Assembly (NCBI GenBank): GCA_039654915.1
Contig: CM077594.1
Coordinates: 70,364,393-70,428,392, forward strand
Source: Aquilaria yunnanensis
Lineage: Eukaryota; Streptophyta; Magnoliopsida; Malvales; Thymelaeaceae
DNA: 64,000 nucleotides
Direction of reading: 5' to 3'
The notes below the pieces were generated by a model, which did no database searches, was not told the DNA's origin, and worked only from the letters and a program-made list of their open reading frames with translations. The position numbers were made by a program, and so were the translations under genes. Shown here piece after piece: positions 1 to 10,327 of this stretch (the first letter of the stretch is position 1; each line of letters opens with the position of its first letter).

Positions 1-1428
1 AGTTTGCTAGATGGGCATATAGTGAGCTTTCGGGTTCATGTTATTTGGCTAGCTAGTAGATAGTAATGGAAAGCATCTAAAGTTCTTAGTGAGTTGGGCT
101 GGCTTACTAATGAACTTGGAGCTCTAGTGGATTTGGTGAACTTTTGGGTTGCTTGAAGTGCAAGATTGTACAACGATGCTTGCTAGTGGCCTTGGCGGAA
201 TGTGAACTTGTGGTATGTGTGTGAGTTGTGTGCTTGTTTGAGTTGCTTGTGTGTGCTAACCCATAGTAGATAGTATTTATGCCTATATAGTGTTTTGGCC
301 ATTGTATCTATATGTTGTATCTTGGTGTTTCCATGTCTTTCTTTCAGGTTAAGTAAGCTTTGGGGAAGTTAAGTCTTGGACTTAACTAAATAGACTCAAT
401 TGTGAGTTGTTATGAATCCTACTAAGTATTTGTACTCATGCCCATATTATTTTGTTTCAGGCAAGGACATTGAGCTTGAGTGAGTTTGCTTGTACTTGCT
501 TGTTTGTGTGTGCTAGTAGTACACTTAGTGTTCAAGGTATGTGCCAAATACATGCTTGGCTTGAATATGTGTATTTACAACTCTTGTAGTTTTCGGCCGA
601 AACTTATACTCTAAGTTTTGCAGGCTTGTGTAGTTGTGGGATTGTCTACGTTCCAAGGTGGATGTGTGGACCATGGCATTGATTCTGGTGTTCACCTTTA
701 TGACTATGAATATGGTCATAGGGGTAGTGCTCCAGTGTGTGCTTCTGTATTGCACACTTAGGTACCTTCTTGGGAGTAAGGAAAAACTTGGTATGTAATA
801 TAATGTTGGCTAATGTTTTGGACATGTAGCATCCTTGGTGTGTTGCCAAGTAGGAGATGCTTGGTTATAGGCTTTGGTGTACATATGTAGCCTCAGTTAA
901 GTTTGGTTTTGATTATACACATGTTGGATGCTTGTATGCCAAGTTATATTATGGTTATGAGATGATGGATGTGCTTTATGAAGTTAAACCTCTTGTGTAC
1001 TATACTTGGCCGAAAGCTCACATGATCTAAGACTGGGTGTTCAAACCTTATTGAGTTATGGGCTTCTTGGTTGCCATGAGTTGAAATAGTACACTTGATG
1101 AGCACAAACATCCTAGACACTGAAGGAAATAAGTGTTTTCCTTGGTTGTTGTGCAAGTTATTGAGTTACAGCCTTGCTTGTGATGCAAGTTAGTGGTTGG
1201 GCCTTACCTTAAGCTGCAAGTAGATGTTCTAAACTTCACTTCAGCCTCCTCGGGCACTTCCCAGGCTCCCAGCTTAAGAAAATAAGACTTAAATTTACCT
1301 TCCAGAAAGTTGGCTAAAATTAAAAGCAATTAACAATGCTTAGAAACACATTGTTTAATAACTATCTAGGTAGTATTTGGTGAGTGGCACTGAGTGTGCA
1401 TGGGCTGGGGCCTGTGTGGGCTGTGACA
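1..1428 (+). repeat. 5' LTR of chromovirus 1 (3' two thirds)
   Basis: Matches 10987-12417 base for base apart from scattered substitutions and a few small indels, and ends in TGTGACA like the 3' LTR. The chance open frames in it (for example on the minus strand at 525-1156) recur at the same places in the 3' LTR copy and are not genes. Confidence 0.93.
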
Positions 1429-1437
1429 GGCTTTGTT

Positions 1438-1450
1438 TGGTATTAGAGCC
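1438..1450 (+). promoter_or_regulatory. primer binding site of chromovirus 1 (tRNA-iMet type)
   Basis: TGGTATTAGAGCC lies 9 bases after the LTR end. The usual plant initiator-Met primer site is TGGTATCAGAGC, so one base differs (C to T). Confidence 0.8.
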
Positions 1451-1566
1451 TTAGGTTTGTGTAGCTTTTGATTTAGTGGAGAGTTTAGCCTAGACAATGT
1501 CCCACATAGGATTATATAAGACTTGTATTATTGAACTTATGTGAATATCTGCATTTAAAGTGCAGG

Positions 1567-2229
1567 ATGAGAACAAGAGGCAAGGAAAGAGAATCCCTGA
1601 GGCAGGAAGAGGATACAATAGTCCATCCTAAGGATGGAGTGCATATTGAGAGCCTGAAGGCTAGGCAGTTATGCCTGAAGGACAGGCAGAGGATAGTGAA
1701 CATAATTTGGCCGAGGAGCCAAATGCCAGGCTCCAAATACCTGGACCCAGTAGGGGTAGGTAGGATAGGATGGAGATGATGATGGAGTCACTGCAAGCTA
1801 CTATGGCTCAGCTAGTAGTAGGAATGCAAGCCTTGGCTAGAGGCCAAGCTCAACCATAGGAGAACACAGAGCAGGCAGGAGATGGGGAAAATTTTGAAGC
1901 TGAAGGCAGGAGAAGAAGGAGAAGGCTTGGCGAAGAGCCAGCTAATTATGACCAGTCTGGTAGGAATGAGGGAAACCAAGAAGAGGAAGAGGGTGATGAA
2001 GATAGAAGACATCCCAAGGCTAAGAGGTTGAGGTCAGAAGTCATAAAAGAGCCCAGGGCAGAAGAAGAGGGTGAGGAGAGTCCAGACATTGAAGAGCTGG
2101 ATGCTTACATATAAACGAAGAGGACTGAGTCTCCTACAAAGAGCATAGCAAGAGGAAGAACCTCCAAAGACAAAACCCGAGGCACAGAAGATAAGAGAGG
2201 TCTAGGAGGGGTGGACTAAAGGATGGCTA
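1567..2229 (+). pseudogene. gag N-terminal remnant of chromovirus 1
   Basis: A start (MRTRGKERES) 140 bases after the LTR opens a frame to 1779. After a frame change the reading goes on from about 1776 (MMMESLQATMAQ) through a highly charged stretch rich in Glu, Arg and Lys, with stops, to 2229. This is the usual place and composition of the variable gag N-terminus in chromoviruses. The conserved gag core, zinc knuckle and protease start are missing: the frame runs into truncated family-S LTR A, and coding resumes only in protease at 4471. Gag would assemble the cytoplasmic particle; this piece cannot. Confidence 0.7.
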
Positions 2230-4469
2230 TGTTACCCACTCCGGGGTAGTCCAGTTATGGTGCCAAAACTGTGCATTTAGACTCCCAGGATTGGTAATGT
2301 TCTGTAGGCCATTAGAACACTACCCTTAGTGTGCATACCCAAGTGGCCCTCTTGGGCACTATGTAAACACATGCATATTTGTCCAACCATCACACACATA
2401 TTCACATTTCATGCACACCATGGCAGCAAAGAAGGAAAACACTAGCACAAGTCTTAGTTTTGGCTTCCACAGATTAGGCAATCTTGTTAAGTTCTAGTGG
2501 CCAGCTACTGCACCTGTAACTTCCACTAATAAACTGTGTCATTCTAGACAGATAGCCCCCTGTTTTATTTGCTCCATTATCAAGTAAAGACTTAGGGAAA
2601 ACCAAGGAATTTTTTTTTACATTAATAGCCCACTTATGGACCAAGTTATGGATTTTTGAAGTTGGTTACAAAATTCTGACCAAAAGAACAGTAACTCAGC
2701 CAAATTTGCAACGTCATATCTTTGGATACAGGGCTCTAAATCTAGAAATTCGAAATTCCAGTTCAATATCTAGATGTTATCTAGGTGTGGTCAAAATTTC
2801 ATAAAGTTATTCCTTCTACACAGGGATATATAGAACTTTAAGTCCAGAGTCGAAATTCTGGCAACTTTTGGACCATTTTGCCCATACAATTTTTCCAAAC
2901 CATGCAAACACTTCATTCACAAGGGGAAAGCCCTCCAAGGCTATCTAATATATGTCCATTACACATAGGAATTATATTCCCTTTCTTTTAACAATTTTAT
3001 GTAGTCAAAACAGAATTTACAAGTAAGCAGCCCATCATTCACACTTAGGCAGCTTTGCACCACATCACTTACATAGCCAAAACATTACTCAAATGTTCAC
3101 ATAATTGTCTCATTTTACATACAATACATGTACATGAATACATGCACTACAATATGGTCTTAACTCAGCTAAATACGCACCCTAGGTAACAGGAGGTCCT
3201 GAGACACAATAGACTCCAAAAACAGGATGCTCGACAGCTGCTGCACAACACAGTAAGTACCCGCATTAAAAATACCAAATGTGCTCCTAAAATCACCAAA
3301 ATTTCCAGATCATAACTAGACATATATAAGTTCATGTACCTGAAATTTCAGAATAAAAATCAAACCAAAAGGGTTAGTTTGAAGGTGATCTTTCAGCTGG
3401 ACCTGAAATGACAGAATTGAGGGGAGTAAGTTTCATTGAGAAACTTAGTAAGGGTAACACTTGGTTTCTTAAGGTAATGTGATCCTCATTAAAATCTGCA
3501 TCCAAAGAAACTAAAACAAAAAACCACAATGCATATATACAAGATATAGCAACCAAATGCAGCAGCCAGACAGAAACAATAAACACATGAAATGTGACAG
3601 AAGCATATACCATAGGTTAGTCCATAAAACATGCAATAAACATAAATAAATCACTATGGCAGCCCTCCTCAAGCTAATTCTTGGTATTAGGAGGATTTTA
3701 AAAGTAGTTAGCACTAACTTTGGGCTCTAGAAACCCTCATTTTACTGCCATCTTTGTGCACTTCACACTAGGTCAGAAAACCTTCAATAAGTGCACTCCC
3801 CTCACAAAGCTTGGTTCATCAACCTCATGGCTCTCTTTCAAGCTTAGCCCTAGCTCCATGGATGTTTGAAAATTGCAGAAAACACTCGATGAGAGCAAGA
3901 GATCCCTTGCCAAAGTGGGTAGGCCAAAAATCAAGCTTGATCCTTGAAGTATCCAAGAAATAGCTCTAGTTTACGTCCAATTACTTCCTTTTGCCTTCAA
4001 TTTCAATCAATTGCAAGTTTGAAGTTGTGGTGGCTATGGAGGAAGTATGGCTGTGTTCTTGGGCTGGGGGAGGACGAAAATGAGAGAGGGATAAGTGATT
4101 TGGCCCCTTAAATGGCCTTAAATGAGCTTAAGGGCACCAAAAGACACTTAACAAGTTTAACCTCGCTTTATGTCATTTTCCTTCTCACTAATTATGATTT
4201 CTTTGTCTTAAGCTCATTGGCACACATGTGCCCAAAATTTTTGAGTAATTATGAAGTCTTGGCTGCCTCCCCCAAGGTGGGATAACCCCAAAATTTCACC
4301 CTTAGACTTAAGTCAAAAGCTTGAACACCTTAAGGTTTACACTAGGACATTTAGGTCCTTATTGCCTTTAGTATTTCCTTTGTCCAAACTTGTCTTCCAT
4401 GAGCAATTTGGTCCCCCAATAGCACTCTCATACCATTTATATCCTTCCCATAACTCTCCAAGTCTCTTT
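2230..4469 (-). repeat. family-S LTR copy A, truncated
   Basis: On the plus strand it starts TGTTACCCACTCC and is collinear with copies C and D, so the sense LTR is on the minus strand. It stops at about 4469, roughly 250 bases short of the other end present in B, C, D and E, and runs directly into the protease frame of chromovirus 1. The matching part of chromovirus 1 (distal gag and zinc knuckle) is also gone, so one deletion seems to have removed the LTR end together with host-element sequence. No target duplication survives. Confidence 0.88.
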
Positions 4470-4470
4470 A

Positions 4471-4755
4471 GTATATGCATTGTTTGATACGGGAGCTTTA
4501 TTGTCTGTGATTGCTAATAGCTTGGTTAAGGCCGTGAATCTAGAAGTAAAATATATGACCAATATGTACTTGGTTAAAACTACTGGCAATGAAGTTCTAT
4601 TCACATACCATATAGTTGAAAACTGTGAAATCCAGATAGACAAGCTGAAACTGGGAGCAAACTTGATAATACTAGATGCTTATGACTATGATGTGATATT
4701 AGGCATGAACTGGCTAGGAGAGAACAAAGTAATCATTGATTGTCATGCTAGATAA
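4471..4755 (+). pseudogene. aspartic protease remnant, chromovirus 1
   Basis: The frame reads VYALFDTGALLSVIAN and then a hydrophobic flap-like stretch ending DVILGMNWL, the standard retropepsin pattern: catalytic DTG (here DTGA) and the C-terminal ILGMDWL-like motif, with D changed to N. Retropepsin cleaves the gag-pol polyprotein in the particle. It begins abruptly at the truncated end of LTR A and ends at a TAA stop at 4753, after which pol goes on in the same frame from 4756. Confidence 0.85.
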
Positions 4756-5595
4756 TTGATAATGCCTGGTTGTACACCATATAACTTAGATAAGTCACTA
4801 GAGTTACCTATGGATTATCAACTTGAAGTATTGAAACTAGTAACTCTAGATGGTGAACATGAATGCCTGGAACTTAATGACCAAGAAGTAGCTAATGAAC
4901 TTAAGCAGATACCTATAGTTCAGGATTTTCCAGAGGTCTTTCCTACAGACCTACCTGGATTACCACCATTGAGAGAAATGGAGTTTAAGATTAGGCTGGT
5001 ACCAGGAGTAGCACCAGTGTTTATTGCTCGATATAGGATGGTACTACCTAAAATGGTAGAACTGAGGAAGCAGTTAGATGAACTACTTGAGAAAGGGTTC
5101 ATCAGACCCAGTGTGTCTCCTTAGGGAGCACCTGTGTTGTTTGTGAAAAAAAAGGATGGGACACCTAGACTCTGTATAGACTACAGAAAACTTAATGCTC
5201 TAACCATTAAGAACAAGTACCCCCTCCCAAGAATAGAAGATCTATTTGATCAGTTAAAAGGAGCAAGGGTGTTTTCCAAAATAGATCTCAGATTTGGATA
5301 TTTCCAATTAAGAGTTAAAGAGGAGGACATACTTAAGACTACTTTCAAGGCTAGGTATGGACACTTTGAGTACACAGTAATGCCATCTGGGAATACTAAT
5401 GCACCTGCATTCTTTATGGATTTAATGTAGAGGGTGTTCAGAGCACACCTAGACCACTTTGTGGTAGTATTTATAAATGACATTTTGGTGTACACTAAAG
5501 ATGAGGAAACTCATAAAGAACACCTAAAAGTAGTGCTTGGCTTGCTCCAAGAACATAAGCTTTATGGGAAGCTAAGTAAGTGCAAATTTTGGACT
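4756..5595 (+). pseudogene. reverse transcriptase remnant, chromovirus 1
   Basis: Typical Ty3/gypsy RT order: the linker ending in FIRPSVSP, then [43 protein letters not shown], and the active-site strand [10 protein letters not shown]. The family has FIDDILVY; here the first Asp of the DD pair is Asn (AAT), which should abolish polymerisation. The nearby [11 protein letters not shown] has also drifted from FGLTNAPATFM. Stops: TAG at 5122 where the family has Trp, TAG at 5428, and TAA at 5595, where solo LTR B splits the next motif (CKFW / FLGH). Confidence 0.9.
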
Positions 5596-5600
5596 TAAGA

Positions 5601-8075
5601 TGTTACCACCACACAAAATAGGAGAATTACAAGAGTGTCATAATGGCTAAAAAACCATTATATTGTGTAATTCTCACCATAGTGATTGAACTGTGAGGGG
5701 TAAAAGGCATGATCAACACCTCCTTAAAAGTGTTCCAAGTTTGTAACTTGGCCCCCAAGAAAAGCCTAAAGGATTGCTTGTTTGTCAAGCAACCTACGGA
5801 TTTTTTTGTAAGCTTTTGGAAATTAGGGTTCTCAATTGCAAAACTCTCAAGAAAGAGACTTGGAGAGTTATGGGAAGGATATAAATGGTATGAAAGTGCT
5901 ATTGGAGGACCAAATTGCTCATGGAAGACAAGTTTGGACAAAGGAAACGCTAAAGGCAATAAGGACCTAAATGTCCTAGTGTAAACCTTAAGGTGTTCAA
6001 GCTTTTGACTTAAGTCTAAGGATGGAATTGTGGGGTTATCCCACCACAGGGGAGGCAGCCAAGACTTGATAATTAGTCAAAAATGTTGGGCACATGTGTA
6101 CCAATGATTTTAAGACAAAGAAACCATAATTAGTGAGAAGGACAATGACATAAAGCAAGGTTAAACTTGTTAAGTGTGTTTTGGTGCCCTTAAGCTCATT
6201 TAAGGCCATTTAAGTGGCCAAATCACTTATCCCTTTCTCTTTTTTGTCCTCCCCCAGACCAAGAACACAACCATACTTACTTCATAGCCACCACACCTTC
6301 AAACTTGCAATTGATTGAAATTGAAGGCAAAAGGAAGCAATTGGAAGCAAACTAGAGCTATTTCTTGGATACTTCGAGGATCAAGCTTGATTTTTGGCCT
6401 ACCCAGTTTGGTAAGGGTTCTCTTGCTCTCATGGGTTATTTTCTGTGTTTTCAAGCAACCATGGAGCAAGGGCTAAGCTTGGAAGAGAGCCATGAGCTTG
6501 ATGAACCAAGCTTAGTGAGGGGAGTGCACTTATTGAAGGTTTTGTGACCTAGTGTGAAATGCACAGTGATGGTAGAACATTTCTGGGTTTCTAGGGCCCA
6601 AAAGTTAGTACTAACTACTTTTAAAATCCTCCTAAGACCAAGCATTAGGCTAAGGAGGGCTGCCATAGTGATTTGGTTATGTTTATTATGTGTTTTATGG
6701 ACTAACCTATGGTATATGCTACTGCCACATTTCATGCGTTTGTTGTTTGTGTTTGGCTGCTGCATTTGGTTGCTATATCTTGTATATATGCATTGTGGTT
6801 TTTTTGTTTTAGTGTCTTTGGATGCAGGTTTTAATGATGGTTACATTACCTAGTGAATCCAAGCGCTACCCTTACTAAGTTTCTCAATGAAACTTACACC
6901 CATCAATTCTGTCCTTTCAGGTCCAGCTGAAAGATCACCTTCAAACTAACAATTGTGGTTTGAATTTTTAATCTGAAATTTTAGGTTCATGAACTTCCAT
7001 ATGTCCTGTTATGATCTGGAAATTTTGGTGATTTTCGGAGCACATTTGGTATTTTTAATGGTGGTACTTATTGTGTTGTGAAGCAGCTGTCTAGCATCCT
7101 GTTTTTGGAGTCCATTGTGTCTCAGGACCATCTATAACCTAAGGTTCGTATTTAGCTAAGTTAACTGCATGTACATGTCCTGTATGTAAAATGAGACAAG
7201 TATGTGAACATTTGAGTAAATGTTTTGGCTATGTAAGTGATGTAGTGCAAAGCTGGCCAAGTGTGAATGGTGGGCTGCTTACTTGTAAATTCTATTTTGG
7301 CCACATAAAGTTGTTAAAATAAAAGGGAATGTAATTCTTATGTGTAATGTACATATATGGGACAGCCTTGGAGGGCTTTCCTCTTGTGAATGAAGTGTTT
7401 ACTTGGTTTGGAAAAATTGTACGGGCAAAATGGTCCAAAAGTTGCTAGAATTTTGACTATGGACCTAAAGTTTAATATCTGCCTGTGTAGAATGAATTTT
7501 GTTATGAAATTTTTACCAAACCTATAGGACATCTAGGTGGTTAACTGGGATTTCTAATTTCTGGATTTAGAAACCTGTAGACAAAGATATGATGTTGCAA
7601 ATTTGGCTGAGTTATTGTTTATTTGGTCAGAATTTTGTAACCAACTTCAAAAATTTGTAACTTGGTCCATAGGTGGGCTATTGAAGTAAAAAAAAATTTC
7701 TTGGTTTGCTCTAAGTCTCTACTTGATAATGAAGCAAGAAAAAAATGGGGTTATGTGGCTAGAATGATATATTTTTTTAGTGGAAGTTACAGGTGCAGTA
7801 GCTGGTTCACTAGAACTTAACAAGATTGCCTAACGCGTGGAAGCCAAAACTAAGACTTATGCTAGTGTTTTTCTTCTTAGCTGCTCTGGTGTGCATAAAT
7901 GTGAATATGTGTGTTATGGTTAGACCAATATGCATGTAATTACATAGTGCTCAAGAGGGTCACTTGAGTATGTACCCTAGGGGAGTTGTTTTGATGACCT
8001 ACAAGACACACCAATCCTGGGAGTTTAAATGCATAGTTTTGGCACCATAATTGGAGTACCCCGGAGTGGGTAATA
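5601..8075 (+). repeat. family-S solo LTR copy B, with 5-bp target duplication
   Basis: TGTTACCACC...GTGGGTAATA, 2475 bases, flanked on both sides by TAAGA (5596-5600 and 8076-8080). Removing the insert and one duplication rejoins the RT motif as CKFW...GFLGH, so this is a clean insertion into the pol of chromovirus 1. There is no internal retroelement sequence, so it is a solo LTR, presumably left by LTR-LTR recombination. The terminal CA has become TA. An open hydrophobic frame at 6554-6853 is shared by descent with the other copies (see findings). Confidence 0.93.
5622..5675. repeat. two-tier imperfect hairpin near the 5' end of family-S LTR
   Basis: Outer arms GAGAATTACA and TGTAATTCTC are perfect complements; the inner arms ATAATGG and CCATTAT close on an A-rich loop. 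The same structure is at 35360-35410 (C), 56762-56816 (D) and 58335-58387 (E, one mismatch in the outer stem). It lies about 20 bases inside the sense 5' terminus of the LTR, that is in U3. A role is not known to me. Confidence 0.75.
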
Positions 8076-8080
8076 TAAGA

Positions 8081-8815
8081 AATTGGATTTCTTGGTCATG
8101 GAATAAATGATCAAGGGTTGGCTATAGATCCTGAAAAGGTGAGGTCAATCCTAGATTGGAAGCAGCACTAGAATGTGAGGGAAGTTAGGAGTTTCCTAGG
8201 GTTGGCCGGCTATTACAGAAGGTTTGTACCAAAATTTTCTGTGATAGCAGCACCTATGACCCAGTTGACTAAGAAGAACCAGAAATTTTCCTGTGAAACC
8301 AAATGTGAGGAGAGCTTCCAAGAGCTTAAAATGAGATTGACAACAGCTCCTGTGTTAGTCCTACCAGACCCTAAAAAGGAATATGAGGTGTATACTAATG
8401 CATCTCATATAGGACTAGGATGTCTCCTAATGCAGGAAAAATGGGCTATTGCTTTGGGTCTAGACAATTGAGACCACATGAGAAAAAATATCTGCTGCAT
8501 GACCTGGAATTAGCAGCAGTAGTCTTTGCCCATAAGCAATGGAGACATTACCTGTTAGGTAATAGATTTCAGGTTTACACATACCACAAAAGTCTCAAGT
8601 ACCTTTTTACTCAGAAGGACTTGAATATAAGGCAAAGGAGGTGGTTGGAATACCTAAATGATTTTGACTGTGTGATTGAATACACAACTGGGAAAGCCAA
8701 TGTAGTGGCTGATGCCCTGAGCAGGAACTATACTAAAGTGCTCAAGGGTGGAGAAACAGAGTATAAGACTAAGAGCCTTGACCTTACTTACTTGGCAAGT
8801 CAATGGCTAGCTTAG
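8081..8815 (+). pseudogene. RT connection and RNase H remnant, chromovirus 1
   Basis: Resumes after LTR B. It reads EVRSFLGLAGYYRRFV (end of RT), then the RNase H core: [33 protein letters not shown], then a frame change near 8430-8450 into [43 protein letters not shown], and the closing catalytic Asp region [10 protein letters not shown]. RNase H removes the RNA strand during copying. Defects: a TAG at about 8170, a one-base frameshift at about 8440 and TAG at 8813. Confidence 0.9.
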
Positions 8816-10306
8816 GAAGGTAAATAGCTTAGTGTACTCACTATTACCCCAGAGTGGAAAAAGCTTATTAGGGAAGCTCAATCTAAAGATGAAAACATGG
8901 AACTAGTGTCTGGACAGAGAAAGGGAGAACTTTTCCAAGGTTTTTCCTATAAACAAGGGATGCTATACTTCCTAAATAGGTTATATGTGCCTGAAAAGGA
9001 TGACCTAAGACTTCAAATTATGGAAGAAGCACATTCTAGTAAAATGAGTATGCATTCAGGAGGCATAAAGATGTACCATGCTCTCAGAACTTACTTTTGG
9101 TGGCCACATATGAAAAGATAGATTAGTACTCATGTACCCCATTGTGAAGTGTGCCAACAGGTGAAAGTTGAGCACTAGAAACCAGGAGGGAAGCTTCAGA
9201 GCTTGCCCATACCTGAGAGGAAATGGGGATCCATATCTATGGACTTTGTGGTGGGAATGCCACTAACCGGGAGAAAGCACAATGCTATTTCGGTCATTGT
9301 AGACAGACTGACCAAGGCAGCACATTTCCTTCCCATGAATCTCACTGATTCTTTGGAAAAACTTGCACATCTCTATATAAGGGAGATAGTGAGATTACAT
9401 GGAATACCTGATGACATTGTGTTAGATAGGGATCCTAGGTTTGTTTCTAGGTTATGGAAGTCCCTACATCAGGCATTAGGAAGTAAACTCAAGTTTAGTT
9501 CAGCTTACCATCCATAGACGGATGGACAGACAGAAAGAACTATACAAACTCTAGAAGATATGTTAATATGTTGTGTCATAGACTTCTAGGGAGAGTAGGA
9601 TGTGCATCTCCCATTAGTGGAGTTCTCCTATAATAATGGCTATCATTCAGTAATAGGAATGGCTCCATATGAAGCCTTATATCGTAGAAGATGTATTACT
9701 CCTCATTACTGGCATCAGCCAGAAGATAAGTTGGAATTAGGGCCAGATATAATTAAGGAGACCACAGGAAATATAAGACTGATCCAAGCAAGGATCAAAG
9801 CTGCAAATGATAGGCAGCAGTCTTATGCCAACCTGAAAAATAGAAGAGACCTGGAATTTCAAGAAGGAGATTGGGTGTGGATTAAAGTTTCTCCTATGAA
9901 AGGAGTCATAAGATTTGGGAAGAAGGGAAAACTTGCACCCAGATATATAGGGCCATACCAAATATTGGCCAGGGTAGGAAATCTCGCTTATCAACTGGAT
10001 TTGCCACCAGAACTTGGTAACATACATGATGTATTTCATGTGAGCCTACTTAAGAAGTATGTTCTAAGTTCCAAGCAGATAGAGATACCTGCTAGTCTGC
10101 CTGTGGCACCAAAGCATTCTCATCAAGAAGTGCCAATTCAATTCCCAGCAAGAGATACTAGGAAATTGAGGAGCAGGTGAATCTCTATGATCAAGGTTTA
10201 GTGGTGTAACCACACTCCTGAATAGGCAACCTGGGAAGTAGAACAGGAGATTGCCAAAAAGTACCCTCAGCTATATCCTAGGTTAGTGAATAATTTGGAG
10301 GACTAA
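8816..10306 (+). pseudogene. integrase and chromodomain remnant, chromovirus 1
   Basis: HHCC zinc-binding part (HSGGIKMYHALR...CEVCQQ), then the DDE core with all three acidic residues visible: [15 protein letters not shown], and GQTERTIQTLED. The C-terminal part has the FQEGDWVWIKV and GPYQI motifs of gypsy integrase, the linker HDVFHVSLLKKY, and a chromodomain tail ATWEVEQEIAKKYPQLYP at about 10227-10277, ending with TAA at 10304. Integrase inserts the cDNA; the chromodomain steers it to marked chromatin. The frame is broken by several TAG codons (9119, 9176, 9515, two near 9586-9597, and in the chromodomain), many where the family has Gln or Trp. Confidence 0.93.
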
Positions 10307-10312
10307 ATTCTT

Positions 10313-10327
10313 TAAGGAGGGAGGAGT
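10313..10327 (+). promoter_or_regulatory. polypurine tract of chromovirus 1
   Basis: TAAGGAGGGAGGAG lies directly before the 3' LTR start TGTTAGGACC, as needed to prime plus-strand synthesis. Confidence 0.8.

Noticed and set aside
2230..8075. The 2.5-kb repeats first looked like DNA transposons, since the ends read GTTACC...GGTAAC as short inverted repeats.
   Set aside because: Target duplications are 5 bp, the true termini are TG...CA, and copy E continues into a primer site, gag and protease. They are LTRs.
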